64,000 nucleotides of DNA from Synechococcus sp. MW101C3 (GCF_002252635.1 NZ_NQKX01000010.1:1-64000); one strand, 5' to 3'; positions 9,403 to 18,555 are shown, numbered from the stretch's first letter. Notes: generated by a model from the sequence alone, not told the origin. Numbers and translations are program-made.

Positions 9403-9561
9403 TCAGGAGCGCCGGCCCGCCAGCAACCAGCCGCCAGCGATCAGCGGCAGCCAGATCCAGCCGCTCAAGGAGAGGAGCGGCGTGAAGGCGCGCAGCACCG
9501 GCTCCAGGAGTGCGTCGAATCCCGTGAGCAGGAACACGATCAGCAGGATCAGCCAGAGCAT
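9403..9561 (-). CDS. Small membrane protein, 52 aa, function unknown
   Basis: Translated directly: starts MLWLILLIVFLLTG, then FDALLEPVLRAF, a second hydrophobic stretch WIWLPLIAGGWLLAG, and a basic end GRRS. Two transmembrane helices with a short amphipathic linker are predicted by eye. It begins 7 nt after the sua5 stop on the same strand and so is likely the last gene of the dprA-prmC-sua5 chain. Function is unknown. It is supported by the clean hydrophobic pattern and operon position; no family is claimed. Confidence 0.6.
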   Translation of the reverse strand: MLWLILLIVFLLTGFDALLEPVLRAFTPLLSLSGWIWLPLIAGGWLLAGRRS

Positions 9562-9568
9562 GGCGGCA

Positions 9569-10198
9569 TCATGGCGCGCCGTTGATGGGCATCACAGCCC
9601 CACGCCGCAGCACTTCCCAGCGATCGCCCGGATGCCAGCGAAGCACCGTGCTGGCCTGGCCTTCCATCAACGGCCATGGCAGCGGAGCCAGGATCGGCAA
9701 CCCGCCGAACACCGCAGCCACCTCGACAGGGGTGCGGCAAGGCGGCTCCCCTGAGCGGTTGGCGCTTGTGGTGGCCAGAGGGCCGGTGCGCCGCAGCAGA
9801 TCCAAAGCCGGGGCACAGGCTGGAATGCGCAGGCCCAGGGAGATTGCCTGCTTGGGCGCACTGGGCTGCAGGGCCTCAACGATCGGGCCGCTCGCCGGCA
9901 GCACGAGGGTGACCGCGCCTGGCCAGCAGCGCGCCGCCATCTCCAGCCAGGACGGCTGCAGAGGTTGGTGCAACGCCGCAAACAACAGCTCCGGATCTGC
10001 CCCCATGAGGATGAGCGGCTTGCCTTCAGGGCGCTGCTTGAGACGCCAGATCTGGGCGGCCACAAGTGGTTGGGTGGCCAGGGCGGGAAGGGTGTCGGTG
10101 GGAAACACCGCTGCTCCGCCACCGACCAGGTGCTGAGCCAGAGCCGCTGGCTCGAGGGTGAGCGGCAGAGAGGAACCAGGAGCAGGCAACGAATCCAT
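9569..10198 (-). CDS. Threonylcarbamoyl-AMP synthase (Sua5/YrdC/TsaC family)
   Basis: 209 aa from MDSLPAPG; its ATG overlaps the prmC stop by one base (TGATG), which fixes the start. YrdC-fold enzyme that makes threonylcarbamoyl-AMP from threonine, bicarbonate and ATP for the t6A37 modification of ANN-decoding tRNAs. Family features: GGGAAVFPTDTLPALA near the N-terminus, LKQRPEGKPLILM, WPGAVTLVL and TTSANRSGEPP. It lacks the extra Sua5 C-terminal domain, so it is the short TsaC type. It lies near a tRNA-Thr gene that decodes an ANN codon. Confidence 0.9.
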   Translation of the reverse strand: MDSLPAPGSSLPLTLEPAALAQHLVGGGAAVFPTDTLPALATQPLVAAQIWRLKQRPEGKPLILMGADPELLFAALHQPLQPSWLEMAARCWPGAVTLVLPASGPIVEALQPSAPKQAISLGLRIPACAPALDLLRRTGPLATTSANRSGEPPCRTPVEVAAVFGGLPILAPLPWPLMEGQASTVLRWHPGDRWEVLRRGAVMPINGAP

Positions 10199-11187
10199 CA
10201 GTGGGGAATGGGCGGACGCCGGCCCTGGGCAAAGCGGAAATGCCCTTCCAGATCCTTGTGGGCAACAACCGCTTCCAGACCGGCCGCGCTGAGCAGAGCG
10301 CACACGGCGGAGGATTGGTCGTGGTGGTGCTCAAGCAGCAGCCAGCCCCCGGGGGCCAGTGCCTGGAGAGCTCCGGCGGCAATCAAGCGAACTGCGTCAA
10401 GGCCATCGGCACCGCCATCGAGGGCGAGATGGGGTTCATGCCAGCGCACCACGGGATCGAGCTGGCTCACCTCGGCCGAGGGGATGTAGGGGGGATTGCT
10501 CACCACCAGATCGAGCTGCCCCCAGACGGCCTGCAGGGGGTCCCACCAGGACCCTTCCAGCTGTGCGACCCGGCCTTGGACGCGGGCGCGCTGGAGATTG
10601 TTGTGCGTGTGGTGAAGCGCCTCCGGGGAGCAATCCACTGCCCATCCCTGAGCCTCTGGGAAAGCCAGCGCCAGCGCCACTGCCAGGCAACCGGAACCGC
10701 AGCCAAGATCGGCCCAGCGGCGCGGCCAGCCGGGAGCGAGGGCGCCGGCATGCTCCAAGGCCAGTTCCACCAGCCATTCGGTTTCCTGGCGGGGAATCAG
10801 GGCCCCGGGCCCCACAACAAGCTCCAGATCGCGCCAGGGGCATATGCCCACCAGGTATTGAAGGGGGATGTGCTCGCTCAGATGACGGCGCCAGAGGCGC
10901 TCGATCTCGCCGAGGCTGCACCGCAGATCCACGCTGAGCTCAGGCTCAAGCCGCAGGCGATGGCGGCCGCGGCCATCCACTCCGCCGGCGAGATCCAGCA
11001 GCCAATCGAAATCTGCGGCAACTCCGCCAAGGCGAAGTTGTTCGCGGCGCCAAGGCCAGAGTTGCTTGCCGCTGAGCCGAATCGGCCCTGGGGAGCCTGT
11101 GGATGGGGTTTCCACGGGGGAGAACGCCTGTGGCGAGGCTGGAACTGCGATGGGACTGCGTTTGGCCGATGCGGAAAGGCTAAGCAA
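10198..11187 (-). CDS. prmC: Release factor glutamine methyltransferase PrmC (HemK)
   Basis: 329 aa from a TTG start that overlaps the dprA end by 8 nt; a GTG at about 11115 would give a more usual N-terminus. SAM-dependent N5-methylation of the GGQ glutamine in peptide release factors. Seen: RYxLG-type N-terminal region (HIPLQYLVG), IPRQETEWLVE, SAM loop DLGCGSGCLAVALA, and the NPPYIPS active-site motif that binds the glutamine amide. Middle gene of the dprA-prmC-sua5 chain. Confidence 0.93.
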   Translation of the reverse strand: MLSLSASAKRSPIAVPASPQAFSPVETPSTGSPGPIRLSGKQLWPWRREQLRLGGVAADFDWLLDLAGGVDGRGRHRLRLEPELSVDLRCSLGEIERLWRRHLSEHIPLQYLVGICPWRDLELVVGPGALIPRQETEWLVELALEHAGALAPGWPRRWADLGCGSGCLAVALALAFPEAQGWAVDCSPEALHHTHNNLQRARVQGRVAQLEGSWWDPLQAVWGQLDLVVSNPPYIPSAEVSQLDPVVRWHEPHLALDGGADGLDAVRLIAAGALQALAPGGWLLLEHHHDQSSAVCALLSAAGLEAVVAHKDLEGHFRFAQGRRPPIPH

Positions 11188-12337
11188 AGCTGCCGTGGGC
11201 GGGCCGCCAGTACAGCCCAGGCTCGGCGCTGATCAGCCCCGCCAACTCCAGATCCAGAAGCAGGCTGGAGAGATGCGCTGGTGGCTCTCCAAGAGACTGG
11301 CAAAGGTGCTCAAGCGAGGCCCCGCTGCCCAGTGCGGCGAGCAGATTCCGCTGCACAAACGTCAGTGCCCCCACCCGGCAAGATGGCAAGCCCGTGGCTC
11401 GCTCAGCGGAGCTCTGCGCCTGCAACAGCGGGCCGGGGCCCAGCTGGTGCACAAGATCCCCAGGCTGCAGCAACGGTGTGGCACCTTGCAGCAGCAAGCG
11501 GTTGCTGCCCTGGGCAGACACCTTGGCCGCATCGGCCGGCACCACCCAGAGCGGCAGACCCTGCTCCCAGGCCAGCGCCGCGGAATGGAGAGCGCCACTT
11601 TTGAAGGGGCACTCGATCACTACCACCGCCTTTGCTAGGGCCACCTGCAGGCGGTTGCGGGCGGCGAAATGGCCACGCTGAACCGAGGCGCCCGGAGGTT
11701 GCTCGGTGATCAGCAGCCCCCGGGCGGACACAAACTGCTGAAGGGGCCCGTGATGGCGGGGATAAGCCCGCCTTAGCGGCGTGCCGAGCACCGCCACTGG
11801 CTTGCCATCCTGAGCCAGACACCCTCGATGGGCGGCGGCATCGATGCCATCGGCGAGGCCGCTCACCACAGGCCAGCCTGCCGCGGCAAGGGCAGCACCC
11901 ACCGCCTCCGCCATCGCCAGACCGTGCAGGGAGGGGTTGCGGGTGCCCACCACAGCCACTGCCTCACGGCGGCGCAGCACCGGCCATAAGGCGCCCTGCC
12001 CCTGCCAGTAGATCGCCAGGGGTGGCCGTTCCAGGGCAGTGAACGCCCGCGGGTTGGCGGGATCCCCGGGAAGCAGCACCCGGCGCATCGCCGCCGGCGC
12101 CGGCTTGCCGGCGGCGACCGGATCGGCGCCGTGCCGCTGCCGATAGGCCTCCACAGCGGCCCGCAACCCTGCACCCAACCCCTGCACAGCGGCAAGATCC
12201 GCGGCCGGCGCCTTCCAGGCCTCTTCCAGAGAGCCGAACCGCTGCTCCAGCCCCTCCAGCCGCCGGATTCCCAGACCCGGACAGCCAGCCCAGAGCAACC
12301 ACCACCGCCGACGCCGCTCTGGCCATGGCAGCCCCAT
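11180..12337 (-). CDS. dprA: DNA-processing protein DprA
   Basis: 385 aa from MGLPWPERRR; the frame is open to an ATG at 12433 (417 aa) and the choice is uncertain. DprA loads RecA on incoming single-stranded DNA during natural transformation. Rossmann-like core: AVVGTRNPSLHG, VVSGLADGIDAAAHRG, ITEQPPGA, FAARNRL and VIECPFKSGALHSA. A C-terminal winged-helix region follows. A LexA-like palindrome sits just upstream of the longer start, suggesting SOS control. Confidence 0.92.
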   Translation of the reverse strand: MGLPWPERRRRWWLLWAGCPGLGIRRLEGLEQRFGSLEEAWKAPAADLAAVQGLGAGLRAAVEAYRQRHGADPVAAGKPAPAAMRRVLLPGDPANPRAFTALERPPLAIYWQGQGALWPVLRRREAVAVVGTRNPSLHGLAMAEAVGAALAAAGWPVVSGLADGIDAAAHRGCLAQDGKPVAVLGTPLRRAYPRHHGPLQQFVSARGLLITEQPPGASVQRGHFAARNRLQVALAKAVVVIECPFKSGALHSAALAWEQGLPLWVVPADAAKVSAQGSNRLLLQGATPLLQPGDLVHQLGPGPLLQAQSSAERATGLPSCRVGALTFVQRNLLAALGSGASLEHLCQSLGEPPAHLSSLLLDLELAGLISAEPGLYWRPAHGSFA

Positions 12338-12450
12338 CTCAGACGTGGGATTGCCAGAAACGAAGCCCTTGGGCCATGGGCTCGGCACAGCGCCAGAGCC
12401 CCGAGGAAAGCTGACGGCAACAAGCTCTCCCATTCCGCCGACAAAAGATC

Positions 12451-12464
12451 AGTACGCTTGTACT
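12451..12464. promoter_or_regulatory. Putative LexA (SOS) box upstream of dprA
   Basis: AGTACGCTTGTACT: a perfect 5-bp inverted repeat (AGTAC/GTACT) around four bases, matching the cyanobacterial LexA-type consensus RGTACNNNDGTWCB. It is 18 nt upstream of the outermost dprA ATG and overlaps the stop codon of the thioesterase gene. Confidence 0.6.
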
Positions 12465-12936
12465 ATGGCATGGCGGTCCGAGGGCCCCGCCGCAGGGCTG
12501 CCAGCGCCTCCGCCAGATCGGCGGGCGGTTGGCGTCGCAGCCGCCGCTGTGGAACGCCCCCGGCCGGATGGGGCCTGGATTCCACCAGCACAAGCTCCAC
12601 CCGCGCGGTGGCAGCCACATGCCCTTCCATGCCCACGAACCTGCTGCACCAGGGCAGTCGCAGCCCCTGCGCATCACCCACCATGCTCTCGATGTCCACG
12701 CAGTCGCCGTGCTGGAGCGGGCGGCGGTAGTCGATGGTGAGCGAAACCACCGGCAGCTCAAGGCCCCGGTCGGAGAGCACCCGGTAGGGCAAGCCCACCG
12801 CTGCCAGCGCCTCCACCCGCGCCTCCTCCAACCAGCGGAGGTAGGCCCCGTGCCACATCACCCCTGCGTGATCCGTGTGCTGAGGCAACACGCGCCGGGT
12901 CAGACGCCAGGGCCAGGTCGGATCACGATCGTCCAT
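12463..12936 (-). CDS. 1,4-dihydroxy-2-naphthoyl-CoA hydrolase-type hotdog thioesterase
   Basis: 157 aa from MDDRDPTWPW. Hotdog-fold acyl-CoA thioesterase of the 4HBT family with the active-site segment QHTDHAGVMWHGAYLRWLEE (Asp22 as catalytic acid), characteristic of the cyanobacterial DHNA-CoA hydrolase of phylloquinone synthesis. The later VVSLTIDYRRPLQHGD strand fits the family. Phylloquinone is the photosystem I electron carrier A1, so the role is plausible, but other aryl- or acyl-CoA substrates cannot be excluded. The dprA LexA-like box overlaps its stop codon. Confidence 0.82.
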   Translation of the reverse strand: MDDRDPTWPWRLTRRVLPQHTDHAGVMWHGAYLRWLEEARVEALAAVGLPYRVLSDRGLELPVVSLTIDYRRPLQHGDCVDIESMVGDAQGLRLPWCSRFVGMEGHVAATARVELVLVESRPHPAGGVPQRRLRRQPPADLAEALAALRRGPRTAMP

Positions 12937-13007
12937 TACGACCTCGACAGGGCGGAGCTGCTGGCCCCGGAGGCGGCCATAGGCTGATTTTGAACCGTGA
13001 CGCCCCC

Positions 13008-13859
13008 GTGTTTCGCAACCTTCTGATCGCCGATTCCGGCAAAGGTCATGTGGAGGAAATGGTGCGCATGCTGCGCGACCTCCCGGCCTTCCGGCAGGCA
13101 CGGCTCAACCTGCTCCATGTGGTGCCCGAGCAGTCGGGGGAAACCGTGCAGGAGCACTGGCAGCGTGCCGGCGGGTTGATGGCGGAGGCCGTTCAACGCC
13201 TGGGCCTCAATCCCACCGATGTGAACACGATCATCCGTCAGGGGGATGCCAAGCAGACTGTGCTGAAGGTGGCCGATGAGCTGGATGCCGACCTGATCGT
13301 GATGGGGTCGCGCGGCCTTGGACGGCTGCAGTCGATCCTGGGCAACAGCTCGAGCCAATACGTCTTCCAGCTGTCCACGCGGCCCATGCTGCTGGTCCGC
13401 GACGACCTTTACGTCCGGCATGTCAACAGGGTGATGGTGACCATCGATGGCACCGGCGTGGGCGATGACGCCCTCAAGATCGCCTGTGAGCTGGTGAAGG
13501 AGATTCCCGGGGGCACGCTCACCGGTGTGCACGTGAGCCGCCAGCAACTGGCTCCCAGCCGAGGCGGAAAAACCCCGGCAGACGAGGTGCTGGAGAAGGC
13601 CAAGCAGCGCGCGCGCAGCTTTGGCGTGGAGCTCAAGGGGGTGCACCGCGATGGCAACGATGTGGGCCGGGAAGTGTGCGCAGCAGCCAAGGAGATCGAG
13701 GCCGATCTGCTGGTGATTGCCTCTCAGGATCGTCGCCCGCTGGTGGCCAAGGCACTGGTGGACATCGATCGGCTGCTTGGGACCTCGGTAAGCGACTTCA
13801 TCCGGGTGCACGCTCCCGCGCCGGTGCTGCTGGTGCGCGAACCCGAACGCCGCGCCTGA
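13008..13859 (+). CDS. Universal stress protein, two tandem Usp domains
   Basis: 283 aa from the GTG that gives VFRNLLIADSGKGH; a TTG 18 nt earlier is also in frame. Two UspA domains: first ends with DLIVMGSRGLGRLQSILGNSSSQYV near 100-125, with the ATP-binding GX2GX9GS-type loop; second starts at VNRVMVTIDGTG near 142 and ends DLLVIASQDRRP...SVSDFIRVHAPAPVLLV, where the nucleotide loop is less complete. Tandem Usp proteins are cytosolic stress-related nucleotide binders with unknown partners. Divergent from the thioesterase gene across about 70 nt. Confidence 0.85.
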   Translation: MFRNLLIADSGKGHVEEMVRMLRDLPAFRQARLNLLHVVPEQSGETVQEHWQRAGGLMAEAVQRLGLNPTDVNTIIRQGDAKQTVLKVADELDADLIVMGSRGLGRLQSILGNSSSQYVFQLSTRPMLLVRDDLYVRHVNRVMVTIDGTGVGDDALKIACELVKEIPGGTLTGVHVSRQQLAPSRGGKTPADEVLEKAKQRARSFGVELKGVHRDGNDVGREVCAAAKEIEADLLVIASQDRRPLVAKALVDIDRLLGTSVSDFIRVHAPAPVLLVREPERRA

Positions 13860-14172
13860 ATCCGAAAGCTCTGGCCCGTTTCAGCCGGAGCCTGTGGTGC
13901 AGTTGTCAGGGAATGGCGTAAAGGCAGTTGCGTGGAGGCAATTGCGTTCGTGCAGTTGCGTGCAGGCACCTGGCTTCACGGCCTGAAGAACGACCACCTG
14001 ACTGGATCTCTAGCAAGCAGAACCAACGGCCAGCTCTGGGGAAAACCTTTCCTGCGGCAAAAGGCGTGAGCAAACCACTGGGTTGCGATCATGCGTTGCG
14101 CTCACCTTGCCCGAAAGCTGTGTGCGGAGTGAGCGATGCAGGCGGACGAAAACACGGGTTTCTCTCTGCCAG
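13860..14172. other. Non-coding gap between usp and psbM terminator
   Basis: About 310 nt with no plausible gene on either strand. It contains several CAGTTGCGT/GCAATTGCGT-like near-repeats around 13925-13965 that resemble diverged short direct repeats. Nothing else was recognised. Confidence 0.45.
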
Positions 14173-14212
14173 AAAATCACCCCAGGGCAAACCTGAGGTT
14201 GCTCTGGGGTGA
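14173..14212 (-). terminator. Terminator of psbM
   Basis: Long hairpin: TCACCCCAG at 14177-14185 pairs with CTGGGGTGA at 14204-14212, with further inner pairing (GCAA/TTGC). On the minus strand the stem is followed by TTTT, 20 nt after the psbM stop. Confidence 0.75.
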
Positions 14213-14231
14213 AAAAGCGCCAGCTGCGGGC

Positions 14232-14339
14232 TCAGCCTTGCTGGCGGCTGTTGGTCTGGATGTAGAGGATGATCAGGAAAATGGCCGGGACCAGCACGAA
14301 CAACAGGCTGGCCACGAAACCGAGATCGTTGGTTTCCAT
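14232..14339 (-). CDS. psbM: Photosystem II protein M (PsbM)
   Basis: 35 aa: begins [18 protein letters not shown] and continues with a single transmembrane helix ending [11 protein letters not shown]. This matches PsbM, a one-helix subunit at the photosystem II dimer interface. Transcribed away from psbB and followed by a hairpin terminator; the ferredoxin gene lies 15 nt upstream on the same strand, so the two are probably one transcript. Confidence 0.93.
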   Translation of the reverse strand: METNDLGFVASLLFVLVPAIFLIILYIQTNSRQQG

Positions 14340-14354
14340 CAAGGCATGGAGGAC

Positions 14355-14840
14355 TCAGCGGACCGTATCACCATTGCCAGACGCTTCAGGAAGCCCTTCA
14401 CCCGTCGTTGCGGTCGTGGCGCCCTCGTCCTCGTCGTCCAACGGCGCTTCCACCACGGGCCAGCTGGTGGGGCCCTCCGGCAGCGGCTGCTGATGGGCCT
14501 CCGCAAGCAGCCGGTCACCGTCCGGCAAGGCGACCTGGGGCCGAGTCACCACGATCAGCGAGCGCTGCACCAGCGCCTGGCAAGCCAGGCGCCAGTTCCC
14601 AGGACGCTTGAGCAGCTTCCGCTCCTCCACAGCGGTGCGTGGGGAGAGGGCGGCCGCAGACGTTGCCGGCTCCTCAACCGCCACAAAACAGGTGATGCAC
14701 TGGCCGCAGCCGCCGCAATTGCCCAATTTCCCCTTCAGGCCATAGATCTCCACCCCTTCGCGCAGGGCCACCTCCCGCAGGTTTTCGCCGGGATAACAGC
14801 TGACATCACGGCCTTCACGAACAAAGCGGATCACGGGCAT
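14355..14840 (-). CDS. [2Fe-2S] ferredoxin-like protein with C-terminal extension
   Basis: 161 aa from MPVIRFVREG; the upstream open frame is antisense to psbB. Beta-grasp ferredoxin domain to about residue 100. Cysteines at 42, 45, 48 and 51 in GNCGGCGQCITC plus Cys87 in LACQ; the spacing fits an adrenodoxin-like C-x5-C-x2-C...C cluster (42, 48, 51, 87) with an extra Cys45. The last 50-60 residues are acidic and low in complexity. An electron-transfer role is inferred; partner unknown. It is divergent from psbB and co-directional with psbM. Confidence 0.85.
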   Translation of the reverse strand: MPVIRFVREGRDVSCYPGENLREVALREGVEIYGLKGKLGNCGGCGQCITCFVAVEEPATSAAALSPRTAVEERKLLKRPGNWRLACQALVQRSLIVVTRPQVALPDGDRLLAEAHQQPLPEGPTSWPVVEAPLDDEDEGATTATTGEGLPEASGNGDTVR

Positions 14841-15063
14841 GGAGGAACGGCTCAAACCACGCCATTGTGCTCCCAAGGTTGCGAAATGTAACTTCACAAT
14901 CGCGACAGGGCCAGACCCCGTATCACGGCTCGTTTCAGCTCCCTTGGTGGCCTCTCCGCAACGGAAGGAAACCCTTACGATCGCCAGCACGGAACGATCC
15001 ATCTGATCGTCCGCTGCTCGGGTCACACCCTTGCAGCCGTTTGTTTCCCCGGACCTAACCCCC

Positions 15064-16623
15064 ATGGGATTGCCCTGGTATCGGGTGCACACGGTCGTGA
15101 TCAACGACCCGGGCCGCCTTCTGGCCGTGCACCTCATGCACACCGCTCTTGTTGCCGGCTGGGCCGGCTCCATGGCGCTTTACGAGCTCGCCATCTTCGA
15201 TCCCTCCGACCCGGTGCTCAACCCCATGTGGCGCCAGGGCATGTTTGTGATGCCCTTCATGGCCCGCCTCGGGGTCACAGGCAGCTGGGGAGGCTGGAGC
15301 ATCACCGGTGAAACCGGTGTCGACCCTGGCTTCTGGAGCTTCGAAGGCGTAGCCGCCGCTCACATCATTTTCAGTGGCCTGCTGTTCCTTGCCGCCATCT
15401 GGCACTGGACCTACTGGGATCTTGAGATCTGGCAGGACCCTCGCACCGGCGAGCCCGCCCTGGATCTGCCCAAGATCTTCGGCATCCACCTCCTGCTGGC
15501 CGGCCTCGGTTGCTTCGGCTTCGGAGCCTTTCACCTCACAGGCGTCTTCGGCCCTGGAATGTGGGTATCCGATGCCTACGGCCTCACCGGGCACCTTGAG
15601 CCCGTTCAGCCCTCATGGGGGCCCGAAGGATTCAACCCCTTCAACCCCGGTGGAATCGTGGCTCACCACATCGCCGCCGGCATCGTTGGGATCATCGCCG
15701 GCATCTTCCACATCACCACCCGCCCCCCGGAGCGTCTTTACAAGGCTCTGCGGATGGGCAACATCGAAACGGTGCTCGCCAGCGCGATCGCAGCCGTTTT
15801 CTTTGCAGCCTTCATCGTGGCTGGCACGATGTGGTACGGCTCTGCGGCCACCCCAGTCGAGTTGTTCGGTCCCACCCGCTACCAGTGGGATCAGGGCTAC
15901 TTCAAAACCGAGATCAACCGGCGCGTGGCCACGGCCATGGAGGCCGGAGCCAGCAAGAAGGAGGCTTACGCCTCCATCCCAGAGAAGCTTGCCTTCTTTG
16001 ACTACGTCGGCAACAGTCCTGCCAAGGGAGGTCTGTTCCGCGTCGGCCCGATGGTGAACGGTGACGGCCTGCCCACCAGCTGGCTGGGTCATATCAGCTT
16101 CACCGACAAAGAAGGGCGCGATCTCCAGGTTCGCCGTCTGCCCAACTTCTTCGAGAACTTCCCCGTGGTCCTTGAAGACAGCACAGGCATTGTGCGGGCT
16201 GACATCCCCTTCCGCCGCGCCGAAGCGAAGTACTCCTTCGAGCAGACCGGCGTCACCGCCACCGTCTACGGCGGTGCTCTCGACGGTCAGACCTTCACCG
16301 ACCCTGCAGACGTGAAGCGCCTGGCACGCAAGGCCCAGCTGGGTGAAGCCTTCGAATTCGATCGCGACACCTATCACTCCGATGGCACCTTCCGCAGCTC
16401 CCCTCGCGGCTGGTTCACCTTCGGGCACGCCACCTTCGCGCTGCTCTTCTTCTTCGGCCACATCTGGCACGGGGCTCGCACCCTCTACCGCGATGTGTTC
16501 GCAGGCATCGATCCTGATCTTGGCGAGCAGGTCGAATTCGGCCTCTTCCAGAAACTCGGTGACCGCTCCACCCGTCGGATCCCCGAGGGCTTCGTGCCCC
16601 CGGCCGGCAGCACGCTCAGCTGA
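15064..16623 (+). CDS. psbB: Photosystem II CP47 chlorophyll-binding core antenna (PsbB)
   Basis: 519 aa from [12 protein letters not shown], the invariant N-terminus of CP47; upstream codons are not conserved. Six transmembrane helices with paired histidines that bind chlorophyll ([70 protein letters not shown]) and the large lumenal loop between helices V and VI. CP47 transfers excitation to the D1/D2 reaction centre. psbT follows 24 nt later. Confidence 0.98.
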   Translation: MGLPWYRVHTVVINDPGRLLAVHLMHTALVAGWAGSMALYELAIFDPSDPVLNPMWRQGMFVMPFMARLGVTGSWGGWSITGETGVDPGFWSFEGVAAAHIIFSGLLFLAAIWHWTYWDLEIWQDPRTGEPALDLPKIFGIHLLLAGLGCFGFGAFHLTGVFGPGMWVSDAYGLTGHLEPVQPSWGPEGFNPFNPGGIVAHHIAAGIVGIIAGIFHITTRPPERLYKALRMGNIETVLASAIAAVFFAAFIVAGTMWYGSAATPVELFGPTRYQWDQGYFKTEINRRVATAMEAGASKKEAYASIPEKLAFFDYVGNSPAKGGLFRVGPMVNGDGLPTSWLGHISFTDKEGRDLQVRRLPNFFENFPVVLEDSTGIVRADIPFRRAEAKYSFEQTGVTATVYGGALDGQTFTDPADVKRLARKAQLGEAFEFDRDTYHSDGTFRSSPRGWFTFGHATFALLFFFGHIWHGARTLYRDVFAGIDPDLGEQVEFGLFQKLGDRSTRRIPEGFVPPAGSTLS

Positions 16624-16647
16624 TCGTCCCTTCGCCCGAGAACCTCG

Positions 16648-16743
16648 ATGGAGAGCTTCGCCTACATCCTGATCCTGACCCTGGCGATCGCCACCCTGTT
16701 CTTCGCCATCGCCTTCCGCGATCCCCCGAAGATCGGCAAGTGA
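16648..16743 (+). CDS. psbT: Photosystem II protein T (PsbT)
   Basis: 31 aa: [19 protein letters not shown] followed by [12 protein letters not shown], the single-helix PsbT subunit found near the dimer interface of photosystem II. It directly follows psbB as in most cyanobacteria and plastids and is followed by a terminator. Confidence 0.96.
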   Translation: MESFAYILILTLAIATLFFAIAFRDPPKIGK

Positions 16744-16758
16744 TCCCTGTCCAGCTCT

Positions 16759-16784
16759 GCCCCCGCCCCGGCGGGGGCTTTTTC
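16759..16784 (+). terminator. Terminator of psbB-psbT
   Basis: GCCCCCGC/GCGGGGGC 8-bp stem with a 4-nt loop followed by TTTTTC, 15 nt after the psbT stop. Confidence 0.9.
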
Positions 16785-16891
16785 ATGCCGACGGGCCGGA
16801 GAGAGAGGGGGGAAACCTGAGGGCGAGAACCCTTTTCATTGAATGAATGTCTGCTTACAATTGATAAGCGCAACTTGCGGCGAAAAAAGGG

Positions 16892-17395
16892 ATGCAATGT
16901 CCCTCCTGCCAACACACCGACAGCCGGGTCCTCGAATCCCGATCCGCAGATGGAGGCAGGAGTGTGCGCCGTCGCAGAGAGTGCCTCAACTGCGAAGCCC
17001 GCTTCACCACCTACGAGAGGGTTGAAACGGTTCCGGTCACCGTGGTGAAGCGCAACGGCCAGCGGGAGCTGTTCAGCCGCGAGAAGCTGCTGCACGGCCT
17101 GATCCGCGCCTGCGAAAAAACCGGCCTGGAGCCAGCCCGGTTGGAAACCGTGATCGACGAGATCGAGCTGCAACTCCAGCAACGCGGCGGTCGTGAGGTC
17201 AGCAGTGCCGAGATCGGCGAGCTCGTGCTCCAGCAGCTCGGCGAGATGAGTGAAGTGGCCTACGTGCGCTTCGCCTCGGTGTATCGCCAGTTCCAGGGGA
17301 TCAGCGATTTCGTTTCCGCCCTCGAAGGGCTGAGCCGGCGTCCCGCCAAGCGCCGCAACGACGGATCCAGCCCGGCACTGGCCATCTTGAACTGA
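16892..17395 (+). CDS. nrdR: Transcriptional repressor NrdR
   Basis: 167 aa. Zinc-ribbon (CPSC at 3-6 and CLNC around 31-34) followed by RFTTYERVE and an ATP-cone ([27 protein letters not shown]). NrdR represses ribonucleotide reductase genes in response to the dATP/ATP balance. Length is normal. Upstream of rpsA with about 100 nt between them. Confidence 0.96.
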   Translation: MQCPSCQHTDSRVLESRSADGGRSVRRRRECLNCEARFTTYERVETVPVTVVKRNGQRELFSREKLLHGLIRACEKTGLEPARLETVIDEIELQLQQRGGREVSSAEIGELVLQQLGEMSEVAYVRFASVYRQFQGISDFVSALEGLSRRPAKRRNDGSSPALAILN

Positions 17396-17493
17396 CGGTC
17401 GCGCCGATTCGTATAGTCGGAGATTGGGTTTGCGCTGTCGGCGGGCAGCCAGGCCGAACCTTCGCTCTGCCACAGGCAGACCGCCACTCCTTC

Positions 17494-18555
17494 ATGACCG
17501 TGACCCCTTCCGACATCAGCAGCGCCGAGGCCGACCTCGAACTCATCGACACCATCGCCGCTGATCTGGACCTCGACATTCCGGAAGAGGTTCCCACCGC
17601 TGACGACCCCTCGAGCCGGGCTGCAAGCCGCGACGCCGATGGGGCCGGTTTCACCCTGGAGGAGTTCGCCTCTCTTCTCAGCAAGTACGACTACAACTTC
17701 AAACCCGGCGACGTGGTGAACGGCACTGTGTTCGCCATGGAGCCAAAGGGCGCCATGATCGACATCGGCGCCAAGACGGCTGCCTTCATGCCTCTCCAGG
17801 AGGTCTCGATCAACCGCGTCGAGAACCTCAGCGACGTGCTGGAGCCCGGTGAGGTTCGCGAATTCTTCATCCTCAGCGAGGAGAACGAAGACGGCCAGCT
17901 CACCCTCTCCATCCGCCGCATTGAGTACCAGCGGGCCTGGGAGCGCGTGCGTCAGCTCCAGAAGGAAGACGCCACGATCTACAGCGAAGTGTTTGCCACC
18001 AACCGTGGCGGTGCCCTGGTGCGGGTGGAAGGCCTGCGTGGCTTCATCCCCGGCAGCCACATCAGCACCCGCAAGCCGAAGGAAGATCTCGTCGCCGACT
18101 TCCTGCCCCTGAAGTTCCTGGAGGTGGACGAAGAGCGGAACCGTCTGGTGCTCAGCCATCGCCGCGCCCTGGTGGAACGCAAGATGAACCGCCTCGAGGT
18201 CGGCGAAGTGGTGATCGGCACCGTGCGTGGCATCAAGCCCTACGGCGCCTTCATCGACATCGGCGGCGTCAGCGGCCTGCTGCACATCTCCGAGATCAGC
18301 CACGAGCACATCGAAACACCCCACACGGTGCTCAATGTCAACGATCAGATGAAGGTGATGATCATCGACCTCGATGCAGAACGTGGTCGGATCTCCCTCT
18401 CCACCAAGGCGCTCGAACCCGAACCCGGTGACATGCTCACCGATCCCCAGAAGGTGTTCGACAAGGCCGAGGAGATGGCCGCCCGCTACAAGCAGATGTT
18501 GCTGGAACAGGCGGAAGAGAGTGAGCCGATGGGCGTCACCCTCGACCTCGACTGA
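17494..18555 (+). CDS. rpsA: 30S ribosomal protein S1
   Basis: 353 aa with three S1 RNA-binding domains: about 65-135 (DVVNGTVFAMEPKGAMIDIG), 150-220 and 235-305 (GEVVIGTVRGIKPYGAFIDIGGVSGLLHISEI). The three-domain form, shorter than the six-domain enterobacterial S1, is standard for cyanobacteria and plastids. It has an acidic N-terminal extension of about 60 residues. Highly expressed type of codon use. Confidence 0.94.
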   Translation: MTVTPSDISSAEADLELIDTIAADLDLDIPEEVPTADDPSSRAASRDADGAGFTLEEFASLLSKYDYNFKPGDVVNGTVFAMEPKGAMIDIGAKTAAFMPLQEVSINRVENLSDVLEPGEVREFFILSEENEDGQLTLSIRRIEYQRAWERVRQLQKEDATIYSEVFATNRGGALVRVEGLRGFIPGSHISTRKPKEDLVADFLPLKFLEVDEERNRLVLSHRRALVERKMNRLEVGEVVIGTVRGIKPYGAFIDIGGVSGLLHISEISHEHIETPHTVLNVNDQMKVMIIDLDAERGRISLSTKALEPEPGDMLTDPQKVFDKAEEMAARYKQMLLEQAEESEPMGVTLDLD

